A stretch of 64,000 nt of DNA from NCBI GenBank assembly GCA_030765065.1, contig CM060978.1, forward strand, positions 112,697,692-112,761,691. The letters are read 5' to 3'. A program made the translations under genes and the position numbers. The notes below the pieces were generated by a model. The model had not been told where the DNA came from, made no database searches, and worked only from the letters and a program-made list of their open reading frames with translations. The stretch comes from Deroplatys truncata (taxonomy: Eukaryota; Arthropoda; Insecta; Mantodea; Mantidae). Numbering within the stretch: position 1 is the stretch's first letter; every line of letters starts with the position of its first letter. This document shows positions 13,250 through 24,230 of the stretch, piece by piece.

Positions 13250-14059
13250 GCTGACAATGTATTTAACCCCTAGTGGTGTCTTTGCTTTTAAGCCTAAAGT
13301 TAGCTTAAATATCTACATGGTGTTGCTGAATGGGAAATCTTACATACTAAAACTATACATCTTACTACTAAGAACACTGCATGCACCTAAAAATATGTCA
13401 TGATGCAACGGGTGGGCTGGTGGGTTTCTATATGACATCATAATTTCGTCTATAAGGCGTCTGGAATACTATATGTACTTATTTGAACTTGAAGTGCAAT
13501 TTTACTTATCTGCAGTGGAGAGTAGGGGAGAAAACAAAATAATTACAGGTAAATTTATACATAGTGTGACAGAGGGGGAGAGAAAAAAAGTTCTGGGAGT
13601 AGCGCTCCGCCGTTCCACCATTCTGTTGCTGTAATGTGTAGCATCCCTTTACCTATGCCAAGTTGTAAACGGCAGTGCTACCTACTTGTGATGGTCTATT
13701 CCGGCGCTGCTCCACTAGGCTGCGGCACCTCAACAATTTTGAGATTGGCTGCTGTACCTCAAGACTACACATATTTTATTTATCAACTATTTAGGTTAGA
13801 GTACGCACTTAAAATCACGAAGTAAGGGTTGGTTGGGTGGACTCTACTTGGCGTGTACGTACCTTCTTGGCCCACGAATTAACAACTGATGTGCCCGGGT
13901 GAGGAGATTAAATACGGGCGTGGGAGGGTAGGGAACGAGTAAAGAAAGCAGGCAAAACAAAATTGGTATTTTCGCGATAGGAGGGTGCTATACTTAACTA
14001 CCATCTTTACTATACCCGGCAACTCTACAATGGCGCCATATCCGGCGCCTACACAAATA
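13250..14059. other. Unassigned stretch upstream of R560 copy 2
   Basis: No coding or RNA feature is recognised. A short purine-rich run lies near 13565-13590. Confidence 0.4.
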
Positions 14060-14425
14060 ATTGTAGCACCTTGTGGTGGTTAGCTCCAGGGGATGCTTAC
14101 AACCAGGAGGGTGGTAATGTCAAACGGTGGAGCTGGTGGTCCGGGACATGGCGGGATTAACGATTTAGCGGGTGAGTTGGGGAGGAGGCAGCGAATAATA
14201 CCCCGGCGGATGGTAGAGAAACTAACGCCTACATTGGTACTCGATTTACATGGTTAGCGGGGAAGGGTAGATAGGCAGACATGCTGAGAGATCGTACGAA
14301 CAGGAGCTCATCACTAGTGCATCTTACCTGTGTGTTACGGTAGTCTTAAGTTTCACACTAATAAAAATTTACTTTGGTTATGGTAAGAGGTGACGCAGCC
14401 CTGTTGGCCAGAGCTTCGCCGTACG
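14060..14425. repeat. R560 repeat copy 2, left part
   Basis: It corresponds to 8581-8945 in the same order and orientation, up to the shared block gagcttcgccgtacg. The similarity then stops where the LINE begins and resumes at 19083. Confidence 0.75.
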
Positions 14426-14577
14426 AGGTCAGTCGCGCAGTAGCTGGCGTGCCGAGAGGTTTGCTGTGTGCGTGTGTGGCTAGCAGTTCAACCGGTCGGT
14501 GTGTTTACATATTACTTTACGCCGTCCCTTGTTCTAGTTTGCTATAATATTCACAGCCTCGTCTGTGTTTTCGTAGC

Positions 14578-14578
14578 C

Positions 14579-14630
<52 letters not shown>
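14578..14630. repeat. (TA)n microsatellite
   Basis: About 25 uninterrupted TA units just upstream of the LINE ORF1 start. The run reads as alternating Ile-Tyr in both strands and produces spurious open frames. Confidence 0.95.
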
Positions 14631-14649
14631 GTGTAAGACATACTTCGAC

Positions 14650-15795
14650 ATGGATGATCGTCCTACAACTCTGGTCGTTAGTTTTGTGGAACGAGATATC
14701 ATTCGACCGACGGCTTATGAGATACATGAATGGATTACAAGTTAATTGTATTACTAGACAAATCTTTATTAAATGCAAAACGCCAGACATTGTGGAGGAG
14801 GTTTTGAAACAGTCAAATGGAGAAGTTAGTTTTGTATTGTCAAATGGACAACGGACTAAGGTGATACTCGATGTAGCCGGTTTTGGAAGACGGGTAGTCA
14901 AAGTGTATAATTTGCCATTGAGTTTTTCCAACCGGAAGATAAATATGGCATTAGCAGTTTATGGCACTGTGTTGCAGGTGAGTGACGATATTTAGAATCC
15001 CTCTTATCGCTACAAAGTCACCAATGGAGTGCGTACTGACATATGTTATTGAAAAAACATATACCATCGTTTCTGAATGTCGGGGGTTATTCCGCTTTGG
15101 TGAGTAATACCGACCAACCTATTACGTGTGCCATATGCCATACGGCCGGTCATCTGCGTAATCAGTGCCCCAGGAGACCAATGCCGCGAATGCCAAATGC
15201 TGAAAAGGATTCGCCCACTTGGGTGAAATTGGTTGCTGGTACGCTTCCAAAACAACGGATGCCGTTACCAGAACAGGTAGCGGCGGCAGAAACCGACTCT
15301 GGTCAACAGTCGCTTAATGTGGAGACAGTGGCTGATCGGCAGTATAGCCGCGATGTCACCTTTGAAGAACATGCGAAGAGTGATGACGTCACAGGTGTAG
15401 CTCACGACAGTTCTTGTACTTTGCAGGAAAACCTAAGCGAAGCAGTCGTCGTAGATGGTCAACCTTGCCCCGACGACAACAATATGGAAACTCAGACTGT
15501 CTTAGAGGCGGTGGAGACTAGTGCGACTTGCAAGGACACGTTTTCAGTAAGGGAAGTGGTGGAGTCGGCAGAAACAGGTGTCAGCGTGCCGGAAGAGGTT
15601 GCATCAGCAGCTTCTTCTTCCATGGCGGAGGATGTACGGATAGATGACTCGTTAGCTGAGAATACCGTCACCACTACGCCATCTGTGTATGGGGTTATAG
15701 TTAGCCAAAGTGATCCTCGATTAGAAAAGCGCAAAAAGAGTGCGTCGTCACCGACAAGACAGTCCAAAAAACCGAGTAAGCCGGTGAATAAGTAA
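14650..15795 (+). pseudogene. Tx1-like LINE ORF1 (gag-like protein with CCHC zinc knuckle)
   Basis: The likely start is the ATG at 14650 (MDDRPTTLVV...), in a different frame from the long open frame that runs through the TA repeat. A frame change near 14740 leads into IFIKCKTPDIVEEVL and VKVYNLPLSFSN, which resemble the ORF1 core of Tx1-type elements. A TAG near 14991, probably once TGG, and another shift near 15035 follow. The remaining frame (15043-15795) opens with CAICHTAGHLRNQC, a CX2CX4HX4C nucleic-acid-binding knuckle, then an acidic Ser/Thr/Val-rich tail of ~200 residues ending in a Lys/Ser-rich basic stretch. Such proteins bind element RNA into a ribonucleoprotein. ORF2 starts 14 bases downstream. 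Confidence 0.75.
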
Positions 15796-15809
15796 TCCTC
15801 CTCGTTTAT

Positions 15810-18800
15810 ATGGTGTTGATACTACAAACCTTGGAGACCGTGAACGTGAATTGCCTCAGGAGTAGAGTCAAGCAAACTTTGTTAAGAGATTTTGTGTACG
15901 ATAATGGCATTGATATTCTGTTTTTGCAGGAGAATAATGAACACAAACTGGATTTCTTTGGACCGCAATATAACCGCTTTCCTCACCTCGGAACTGCAGT
16001 TCTTTTTGCGTCATAAATACGATAAACTACTTCTAGGTGGGGACTTTAATTGTGTCATCAGTGCTAAGGACCAGGCAGGCCAATATTTTCCGTCACCTGC
16101 TTTAGACCGAGTGTGCCAAGCCTTGGAATTATGCGACGCATGGGAAAATTTGTATGCCAATTTGGTTGAATATACGTTTTATCGCTATAATAGTGCTTCG
16201 AGAATAGATCGATTTTATGTGAGTAAATCGATGCGGCAGATGGTACGGACCATGCAAGTTCATCCGGTACCCTTTAGTGATCACCATTCCTTGATCATGA
16301 AAATAGCTCACACTGCGAGGAGACCCACGATGGGGAGGGGCGTTTGGAAACTTAATAATACGCTGCTTCAAGATCCAGTAATTTCCGAGAAGTTCTCCGA
16401 TATGTGGGCGAGATGGGCAAAAACAGCTCAACGTCGAACCCGCAATAAACTGCATCAATGGTCATATACTTTTAAACCGGCTATACGCAAGTTTTACAAA
16501 GGGGAAGGGATAGCAAAGTCTAAGAACAGACGGCAACTGTTGCACTATTATTACGATTTGTTAAATCACTTATATGACCTACAACGCAATGGGCAGGACG
16601 TGACCAATCATTTTTCTGCAATAAAGAGGAGAATGTGTTGTCTTCAGGAGGAGCTTTATCACGGTGCACAACTGCGTTCCGGCGACCCTTCTGTAGTACG
16701 AGAAGAGAAAAATTCGCTTTTTCATCTAGCGTCTGAGAAACGTCGTGGTGAGCGGAAATACATCTCCCACTTACGCGCTTCCACAGGGGATTTCTTAGAA
16801 ACAACGCACGACATACTTAGGAGGCCTATCACCACTTTTCTGATAAATTCGGAGCAGTTGAAGTTGATGTCTCTGCGCAGCAAGATGTTTATCATCATAT
16901 AGCACAACAGATATCCCCAGATGCCAATACCGTCTTAAATCAGGAGATTACGTCTGAGGAATTGTGGGCTACCTTAGCCTCCGCCAGTCTGGACTCGGCG
17001 CCTGGACCTGATGGACTCACTTATCAGTTTTACAAAGCCAACTGGAAGATCCTTAAAGATATCTTACTCGACGTCATGTTGGAGGTACAGCGTCATACAG
17101 GCACCTTAACGGGGTTTAATGAAGGTATCATTGTGTTGATCCCTAAACAGACGGTTACAACGGAACTTAAATCGTTTCGGCCTATTACGCTTTTGAATGC
17201 GGATTACAAGTTGTTCACAAAGATCTTGGCTAACAGGTTGAAGACCTATCTGCCTGACATCATTGGACCTGGACAAACGTGCGGTATACCGGAGAGGAAG
17301 ATCGCACATATTTTAATGAAGTTACGAAATGTCATTATCGCTGGTGAACGGAATCCCAACATGGTGGCAGCCTTTTTGGCTTTGGATTTCACGGCCGCCT
17401 TTGATAGGATTAACCACGACTATCTATGGGGTGTTTTGAAGAGCTTTGGATTTTCACAGGCATTTCAAAGCGTTCTACAATCTCTTTATCGAGATGCGCA
17501 CTCCCGAGTTCAAATTAATGGCTTTCTTACGCGACCAGTACTTATAGCACAGTCGATACGGCAGGGATGTCCCCTCTCTATGATGCTGTATACTTTGTGC
17601 GTTGAACCGCTGATTAGAGGCATGGCGACTTTACTTTCTCATTCCAATAATCCGTTCAATTGTGAAAGAATTTTGGCTTATGCTGATGATGTCACCTTGA
17701 TTCTCGCTCATGCTGATGATCCTGACAAACTGGCGCCGCTATTAACGACATACCAGGATGCCTCTGGAGCTTTGATAAATGATGGCAAGTCACAATTATT
17801 ACCGTTGAATAGCTGGCCAACGGACACTGCTCGATTTACCTGTAGCAGTTCAGTGAAGATATTGGCGTTATTTTTACTTCCAGGCTGGAAGGGTTAATAG
17901 CGCAGAATTGGAAGCGACTTGTACCTATGTGCATTTCTCTTATGACCGCGCAGTTGACACGGAATTTAAACTTTGTGCAAAAAATCTGGCATGTTAACAC
18001 CTGTGTGCTCGCGAAACTCTGGTATGTGGCCCAGGTGATACCGATGTTACCACAATATTCCCAGCAACTAGAAAGAGCGCTTGGCTACTACGTTTGGAAA
18101 AATCACTTCTATAAAGTAGCCCGACCCCAATTACGCAGAGCAATTACGGAGGGTGGTTGGAATCTTATTGATGTGCAGATTAAATGTCGGGCTTTGTTGC
18201 TCCATTCTATATTGAGTACTCTCCACAGACACGGTGCCAATCAGGTTGTGCAGTTTTGTATGAACATGGTTGAGACGGCTGTCGGACACTTCGAACGGGT
18301 TCTGACAGACTATAGAAGAATACAACCTGAGATAGATACGTCGCACAGTATTCCCACCACCAAAAGGTTATATACCACGTTGTTGAAAGATTCCATGACA
18401 GTGCCTGCGATAGAACGGAAATACCCTAATTCACCATGGCAGCGGATATGGAAAATTTTGCTGATAAACTATATACCCTTGGAGTGGAAGGTTTCTTTTT
18501 ATTTCTTCATCAACGAATTGATACCCACAAAGTCCAAGCGATATAAACATAATTTAATCTCGGCACCTTGGTGTAAGCGTTGTGGTGGTGTGGACACTCA
18601 AATTCATCGAATAACCACCTGTGTTAGTATCAGGGACATCTGGAATTGGACCAAGAAACATATAGGTCATTTAATCGGCAGCTGTTTGGAACATCGGACT
18701 ACGTTTGTCCTATTAGCTTGGGACTTTCAGAAGGGAGGTACCGAAATTACACAGGTGTGGTTAACATTGGCACTATATCATTACTGTTTGCGCGAAGAAT

Positions 18801-18910
18801 CCCCATCTCTCCTCACTTTCCAAAAATGGCTTCGGTCAGAGCGATACAAGCTTCGGCGACAACCCCGGATATGGAACGTATTAAATTTGCAGTTGGATTT
18901 TACGCTGTAA
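15810..18910 (+). pseudogene. Tx1-like LINE ORF2 (APE endonuclease plus reverse transcriptase), decayed
   Basis: The N-terminal part (15810-16016) has FLQEN of an APE-type endonuclease. It jumps near 16010 to LLLGGDFNCV and later FSDHHSLI, so an estimated 80-100 residues in the middle of the endonuclease are deleted. The RT spans about 16950-17890, with fingers and palm motifs (GPDGLTYQFYK, RPITLLNADYKL, FLALDFTAAFDR, QGCPLSMMLY, YADDVTLIL). Frameshifts lie near 16835 and 17880. The C-terminal domain (17927-18910) carries a Cys/His cluster, CKRCGG ... HRITTC, near 18570-18620. The protein would have nicked target DNA and reverse-transcribed element RNA there. It is not functional as it stands. 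Confidence 0.85.
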
Positions 18911-19082
18911 AAAAAAGTAGACCACGAAAGACTCCCGTCACATTTATTCTGTAAAAAATGCGGTAATATCTCGTAAAATTAAAAAAAGAGAGATATGTAT
19001 GTGCTTAAAGGTTACTGTATTTCCAAATTGCCCTTGTAAATATATATTCCCCTTACAAAAAAAATATATATATAAAAAAAAG

Positions 19083-19290
19083 GAAGTCGAGCAGAAACAA
19101 GTGAGCGTCTGAACTAATGCCGTGGCCACTAAATACTCCTTTGTCTGCTGACAGGCCAGCCCCGTTTCCCACAAAGTAGTGTGTCCATCGTTTCACCATC
19201 TATCTAAATTTTGGCAATAATGATGCAACTTTTAATTCCTTGTTCAAACCTTTCGAACCTCCTCTATAGCTACCTACAATATTATCCTTC
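19083..19290. repeat. R560 repeat copy 2, right part
   Basis: It resumes the match to 8950-9143: gtgagcgtctga, ccgtggcc, gtgtccatcgtttcacca, ttggcaata and aacctcctctata. The similarity begins straight after the LINE's A-rich tail. Confidence 0.75.
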
Positions 19291-20080
19291 CGTGTTAAAT
19301 CGGAAGTTACAATTTTGAATGGTAGACGATATCCTAATGAGAGATACCCAATGTTTACCAAAGTTAATTACAAAGAAATCATTATCAAATATAATCATAA
19401 TCTAGCGTGGTCTCACTAGTATACATAATGTAAATAGCTGGGCAAAGCCAGAAATGTTGAGTCGTCGAAGGTTGAAATCGGTCTCTCTGTGTCGAAAATC
19501 AGGGTGGCCAGTCTTGCCGACGGAAGGAAGATGGAGGGAGTAACTTCCAAGTTGCAATGACATGGCGTAGCCAACCTAAGCTACGCTTGGTGTTGCCAAA
19601 CAAAGCTGCATACCAAATGACGAGGAGTATATACCGCCATAGTACACACTCAATAAAAAGAAATAAAAGCGACGTACAAAATTGGTAACGATCTTTATAC
19701 CGAACATGTGAACGTCTAATAACGAGCGGCCAAGACATAACCAAAGTTATGAGCAGGTAGAGGGGTTTTAATAAGTAAACCATCAAGTTAGGAGCGCATC
19801 GAGAGTTGGTGGAAAGGGAAGGTGGAAGTCATTGCGACCTTGCAGTGCTCTCTGTAACCACCGAACAGATTACGAGTTACATAAACAGTTGAAGGCATCA
19901 CACCCTGCTTCGAATGCAGCTGGATCCGGATTACTGCTTATCGCAAGAACACAACATAGATGTTTAGCTATTGGCAATGTGCAATAAAGTTACTGTATTA
20001 TTTAATTAAGGTATTGGCCTTTTCTGTTTTCTGTTCTGAGTTTTCTGTTACATCGTGAGTTTTAAATTGTACTATAACGT
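19291..20080. other. Unassigned stretch
   Basis: No motif or repeat is recognised. The one open frame of 95 codons on the minus strand (19499-19786) is hydrophobic with no family signature. Confidence 0.4.
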
Positions 20081-20084
20081 ACTT

Positions 20085-20667
20085 TCAAAATAAATCCAGC
20101 ATAAATCGCATGCGATTATCACGTAGACAGTTGAAATATTTTGAAAAACTACGTTCCACATCACTCGACATAGTAGGAGCCAATAAAGAAGGAAATATAG
20201 GCTTGCTTGGGATTCCCTGCATCGGCAGCACGTCCCTCGTGTTACATATTTCTGCGTATTCTGAATTGTTCTCTAGAATACTCTTAAGTATTTTTGTTAC
20301 CATTTCTTTAAAGTTATACCTTACCCAGCGTTTCTAAAACCTGTTCTATTGCCTCAAGAGCTTCTGGTATTTTTAGTGTCTATGTTTGCAAATACATATA
20401 TTATTCTAATTGCAATATTACTGGAATTATTCTGAAAATGTGAAACATCTAAAATCAAAGCTTGCAAAATTACTGCTTTCATTGCACGTATAGCGGCATT
20501 TTTCTCTCGTCAAAGATATTAATTACATTAATAACTTTGTCGTAATACTGAGCGTAGTATACTACAGCCTGTAGCGATGTGCCCCACCTAGTTACAATTG
20601 GTTGTGGAGCCAAGGGAGTTCCAGGTTCCGTCCCCTTAAATATTTTGATTCCAGATGGCTTCGCCAT
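20085..20667 (-). pseudogene. hAT-superfamily transposase remnant
   Basis: Two blocks on the minus strand match the C-terminal half of a hAT transposase. The first (20479-20667) contains PLAPQPIVTRWGTSLQAVVYY, like the conserved VTRWGTW motif that precedes the dimerisation domain. The second (20085-20303) contains LLAPTMSSDVERSFSKY, the hallmark hAT C-terminal dimerisation motif. The stretch between them is frame-broken and shorter than usual. The BED finger and first catalytic residues are not seen. It is a relic of a cut-and-paste DNA transposon; terminal repeats were not found. Confidence 0.75.
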
Positions 20668-20699
20668 TTATGCTGAAGTTTCCCCTCTAAATTCCGCCA

Positions 20700-22560
20700 A
20701 AAACGGGACTAATTGTGATGATGGCTTTGGTATGTGATTCTTCCTTACTTAGAGCATATTGCCACAGCTCTCCACTGGTTTGTATGCATCGAATAAATGG
20801 AACAGTCGCAACGAAACCGTCTGTTGTGAATGGAAGGGGAGGAATGTGTCAGCCACAGTATCTGACGTCACCTATATCCCGTGTGGTAACACGATTGTTC
20901 TATTTACTTACTAAAGCTCCTCTGCCTGGTCATGAGAGACTTGTGTATGGTGAGTTGTTCAGCCGCTGTTGAGACGTCGTAAATTTATCGTGCATTATAA
21001 TGCATATCTCAATTGTGACAAAGCGAGGTGTTTAAGGAAGAAAGCGAAATCATTCCAAACGATGCGGTTTTCGTTTGATCAAAATAAGTCTTGTGTTTAA
21101 AAAAATGTTTGTAACGTATTATAATAAATTAAATTGAACAGTTTCTATATAAGCGCAGTGTAACATTTCATTACATTACCGACCCGAGAATTTAATCTAT
21201 GGATTTCAATTTCCCGTCTGAGCAGAACGTGTCTGGATCATACCTGGGCAGAGGTTTGAAGTGTTACGAGTAACAGTATTTTATGAACCACTGATTTAAG
21301 GAATCAACACATATAGGAAATGTAAGCAGCTGGAGAAGAATTGAATCAAGTAACAACTCATTAACTCTTCAGTGACTGTCGCGAGCACACTCGACGATAG
21401 ATAATCACAGGAGTTTCGAGAGAGTTCGCGGTGGCGGGGAGAACCATTCAGAATTATTTGGTTGCGTCTCGAAGATGTTCCTCTAATTTAAATCGGGAAG
21501 CGCATCTCTCCCTCTCCTTATATCTCCAACCAACCAGTCGGCCAGTGCTGAAGGACAGCGCCATCCACGCGATAAGCTCGGCCCACAGCTGCGTCACAGC
21601 TCCTGCGTAACAAGACTCTTCTTATTTTTAAGCTACTGGCTTCGTTAAACTTTGATGCCCCCAACGCCCTTACGAACATGGGTCCCATTTTGGAAAATGA
21701 TTTGTTTGCTGACCCGCACAACATATTGAGCATTTTTAAACGTTTTCAAACACCCGGTATTTTCGAATCTTCCAGTTTTTTTAATACCCCTTTTTTTTCT
21801 TACAAACAAAGTTTTTATTCATGTTTTCTCAGTAATCGTACAATAGCGGATTTGAAATACGTTTATAAAATTACAGTTTATTATATTTATTAATAATTTC
21901 ATAACATAATTGAACTTTGACAACTGTTTTCGTTTGTTTGTAAAACAAAATTATAAAACTTAAATACAAATTATTATTGTGGAAGGAATTACTGTGGGAT
22001 TGTATCTATGGAGCTTGACTGTTGACATTACATAAAAGCAGAGATGAATTTGCCGGAGGACAAAAGTGCATTCCTTCCTGCAGAGCGCCTATTAGCGTTA
22101 CTTCGTCCATCCGTAAACACGAAACAGTTCTTGATTCGCTGCATGTATGGAGTGTAAATTGTGTGCGTATGTGTTTGAATGGAAGCGCACTAAAAATGTA
22201 TGGCTTTTATTCAAACTGCTGCACCTACAGATTTAAAATGTTTTGCGTTTAAGTTTGAGAAGCATTTTTTGATAAGCTTCGAACTTTTTTTATATTTGGA
22301 AGTAATTCAAATACTTACTTAACATGTGTTGTCATACACTATTTTAGACTGTCCTGAATATTAAATTATCAAGTATCCAGCTAAAATTTGTGGAAATAGC
22401 AGTATACATTCGGACATGTGCAACAGTGAGCCCTAGTCTGCTGTTGTTTGGCCTTCGTTCTTGTTTTATCTTCATAGCTCCAGTGCTGACAACATAATCA
22501 GTTGATCACTTACGCAATCATATTCTGTAATATATAGAAGGATGTGGCAAAAATAAATCA
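20700..22560. other. Unassigned stretch between hAT remnant and mariner relic
   Basis: Short frames only. A somewhat GC-richer part at 21360-21720 has no recognisable product. The upstream part of the hAT element may lie in 20700-20970, but I could not confirm it. Confidence 0.4.
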
Positions 22561-22689
22561 ACAGAACAAGTGTAACAATACCAAAACCATTTCCGAGCCA
22601 TTCAAATACAGAGTCTATAGTCAGGTTCGCAGTCTATAGTAACAAACTTAAGACCCCCTTACCTTATGAAAAACCACGCCTCTACCAGC

Positions 22690-22917
22690 AGTGATGTTGT
22701 ATTTGGCAGGCTTTATCTTGAGATATTAATCTACAGCACAGCTTCCACTGGAGCAAACTGCTACGAAATATAGGGATGTCCAGTTTATTGCATTCCTCCT
22801 GGCAGTTTTCATGAGACCATCCTAAGTTCGCGGCCGTCTACTTCCAAGGGTTCTTTTCAGTAATCCAAATGCACAAATCTTCATCAGTGATGTATCAGGT
22901 CACTTAAGACGGATGTC
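22690..22917 (-). pseudogene. mariner transposase relic, C-terminal part (split by a LINE)
   Basis: On the minus strand this continues the frame that ends at 28325 on the other side of the LINE. Starting from the junction it reads PDTSLMKICAFGLLKRTLG, corresponding to the conserved SPD..PMDFCAFGLLK region at the third catalytic position of mariner transposases. It then gives RRNAINWTSLYF and a C-terminal SSGSCAVD-like end. It joins to the upstream part once the LINE and one copy of the 12-bp duplication are ignored. It is degenerate. Confidence 0.75.
22906..22917. repeat. Target-site duplication, left copy, of the I-clade LINE
   Basis: The 12-mer aagacggatgtc here is repeated exactly at 28325-28336, immediately after the LINE's (ATC)n tail. 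Confidence 0.9.
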
Positions 22918-22921
22918 CGCT

Positions 22922-24211
22922 ATGGAGCACCCTTTCTCCATTATAAACAACAAGCGCCGTAAAACTTTAGTAACAGAAGTAGCACCGCCAACAGCTGGTT
23001 GTTACTTAGTGATTACCCGTACAGAGGAAGGACAATCATTCGAGAAGGTGAACCCTTTTATCATCCAGAAGGGCATTGACTCAATTGCTGGTCCGGTTCT
23101 TTCCTGCACTCGGCTTCGTAATGGTTCGTTGTTAGTGCAAAGCAAATCCGAGGCACAAAGTAAGTCCTTGTTGAGCGCCACGCTTCTCCACGGTTATCCT
23201 ATCCGTGTTGAGAAGCACCGCACCTTGAATGCTTGTCGAGGCGTTGTCACCACGCATAGCCTCGATGGCATATCGGACGAGGACCTGGTCGAATATCTTG
23301 CAGACCAGAAGGTGACAGCGGTTCATCGAGTGCAGGCCAAACGCGACGGCGTATTGGTACCCACTCGTACCCTGTTTCTAACATTTGATGGCGTCGATCT
23401 GCCCACGAGCATCTCCGCAGGGTACGAACGTATTTCTGTGAGGCCTTATATTCCTAGACCTCTGCGTTGTTTTAAGTGCCAACGTTTTGGACATACGCAA
23501 GTCTCATGTAAGAGTGCCGTTAACATCTGTGCATCATGTAGCCAGCGCTCACACGAAGGTGCCTGTTCAACAGCCCCCGTCTGCGTTAATTGTAAAGGGT
23601 CACATTCTGCTTCGTTTGCCGACTGTCCGCGGTATTTGGACGAGAAGGCGATCCAGGAGATCCGGGTAAAGGAAAAACTCTCCTTCGCTGAAGCCCGGAG
23701 GCGTTTCCATGCGCGCCAACCTTCACTCCTGCGATCTGGCACATTTAGTTCTGTTGTTGCCTCGCCAGTACCACGAGTAGATGCCGAAACTCAGACCTGG
23801 ACCTTGACTGGATTAACCGCCACTACCATCCGGCCGTCTATTAAAGCTACTGTTACCAAGCCCTATAAACCTGGTCCAAAGTCAATGAAGTCGCAAGCCG
23901 CTGATAAGAAGCCCAAGCATAAACTACGTAGGGAAGATTTTTTGAAAGACCCTCCGCGTGCGCGCGGTAACAAAAGTTCACCTTCTCCTCCTCGGAGGTC
24001 GCTGTCCCAGGAAGGTCCTGGGACAAGCCGCGCTCAGCGGCACCCTTCACCCATCGCCACCCAGAACCGATTCACGGCGCTTGAATCGGTTTCTGGCACT
24101 GAGCGCTTGGGCCCTCCCTCCGAGGAAGCTATGGAGTCTGACCAACTCCATACAAAAAGCCCGAGCCCAAAGGTTAAACAAAAGGTAATTTTAAGCCGCC
24201 CTTCTAAATAG
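22922..24211 (+). CDS. LINE ORF1: gag-like RNA-binding protein with CCHC knuckles
   Basis: Uninterrupted frame of about 429 codons. I choose the ATG at 22922 (MEHPFSIINNKRRKT) because the upstream ATG at 22913 lies within the 12-bp target duplication and so belongs to the host site. The N-terminal part resembles the RNA-binding core of I-type gag proteins. Residues ~180-240 hold tandem Cys/His knuckles: CFKCQRFGHTQVSC, CASCSQRSHEGAC and CVNCKGSHSASFADC. A basic, Ser/Pro-rich tail follows (KPGPKSMKSQ, SPPRRSLSQE). Such proteins package element RNA into a ribonucleoprotein with ORF2. The stop at 24209-24211 overlaps the ORF2 frame. It appears intact. Confidence 0.9.
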   Translation: MEHPFSIINNKRRKTLVTEVAPPTAGCYLVITRTEEGQSFEKVNPFIIQKGIDSIAGPVLSCTRLRNGSLLVQSKSEAQSKSLLSATLLHGYPIRVEKHRTLNACRGVVTTHSLDGISDEDLVEYLADQKVTAVHRVQAKRDGVLVPTRTLFLTFDGVDLPTSISAGYERISVRPYIPRPLRCFKCQRFGHTQVSCKSAVNICASCSQRSHEGACSTAPVCVNCKGSHSASFADCPRYLDEKAIQEIRVKEKLSFAEARRRFHARQPSLLRSGTFSSVVASPVPRVDAETQTWTLTGLTATTIRPSIKATVTKPYKPGPKSMKSQAADKKPKHKLRREDFLKDPPRARGNKSSPSPPRRSLSQEGPGTSRAQRHPSPIATQNRFTALESVSGTERLGPPSEEAMESDQLHTKSPSPKVKQKVILSRPSK

Positions 24212-24230
24212 ACAGTTTATCCCCTTATTC

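Larger units (their letters stand above)
14440..19082 (+). mobile_element. Tx1-like non-LTR retrotransposon (LINE), decayed, inserted in R560
   Basis: Two-ORF LINE of about 4.6 kb: a gag-like ORF1 with a CCHC knuckle, then an endonuclease-RT ORF2, then a short A/T-rich 3' region ending in A-rich runs near 19050-19082. The RT sequence (APGPDGLTYQFYK, RPITLLNADYKL, GQTCGIPERKI, QGCPLSMMLYTL, YADDVTL) is of the Tx1/L1 type rather than I/jockey, and no RNase H follows. Boundaries come from comparison with the uninterrupted R560 copy. A diverged ~13-bp direct repeat (ggtcagtcgcgcag near 14426, ggaagtcgagcag near 19081) may be the target duplication. Stops, frameshifts and an endonuclease deletion make it inactive. 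Confidence 0.85.

Noticed and set aside
14468..14995. 175-codon open frame through the (TA)n run taken as one protein
   Set aside because: Its first ~60 codons are vector-like low complexity and the microsatellite; the LINE ORF1 more plausibly starts at 14650 in another frame.
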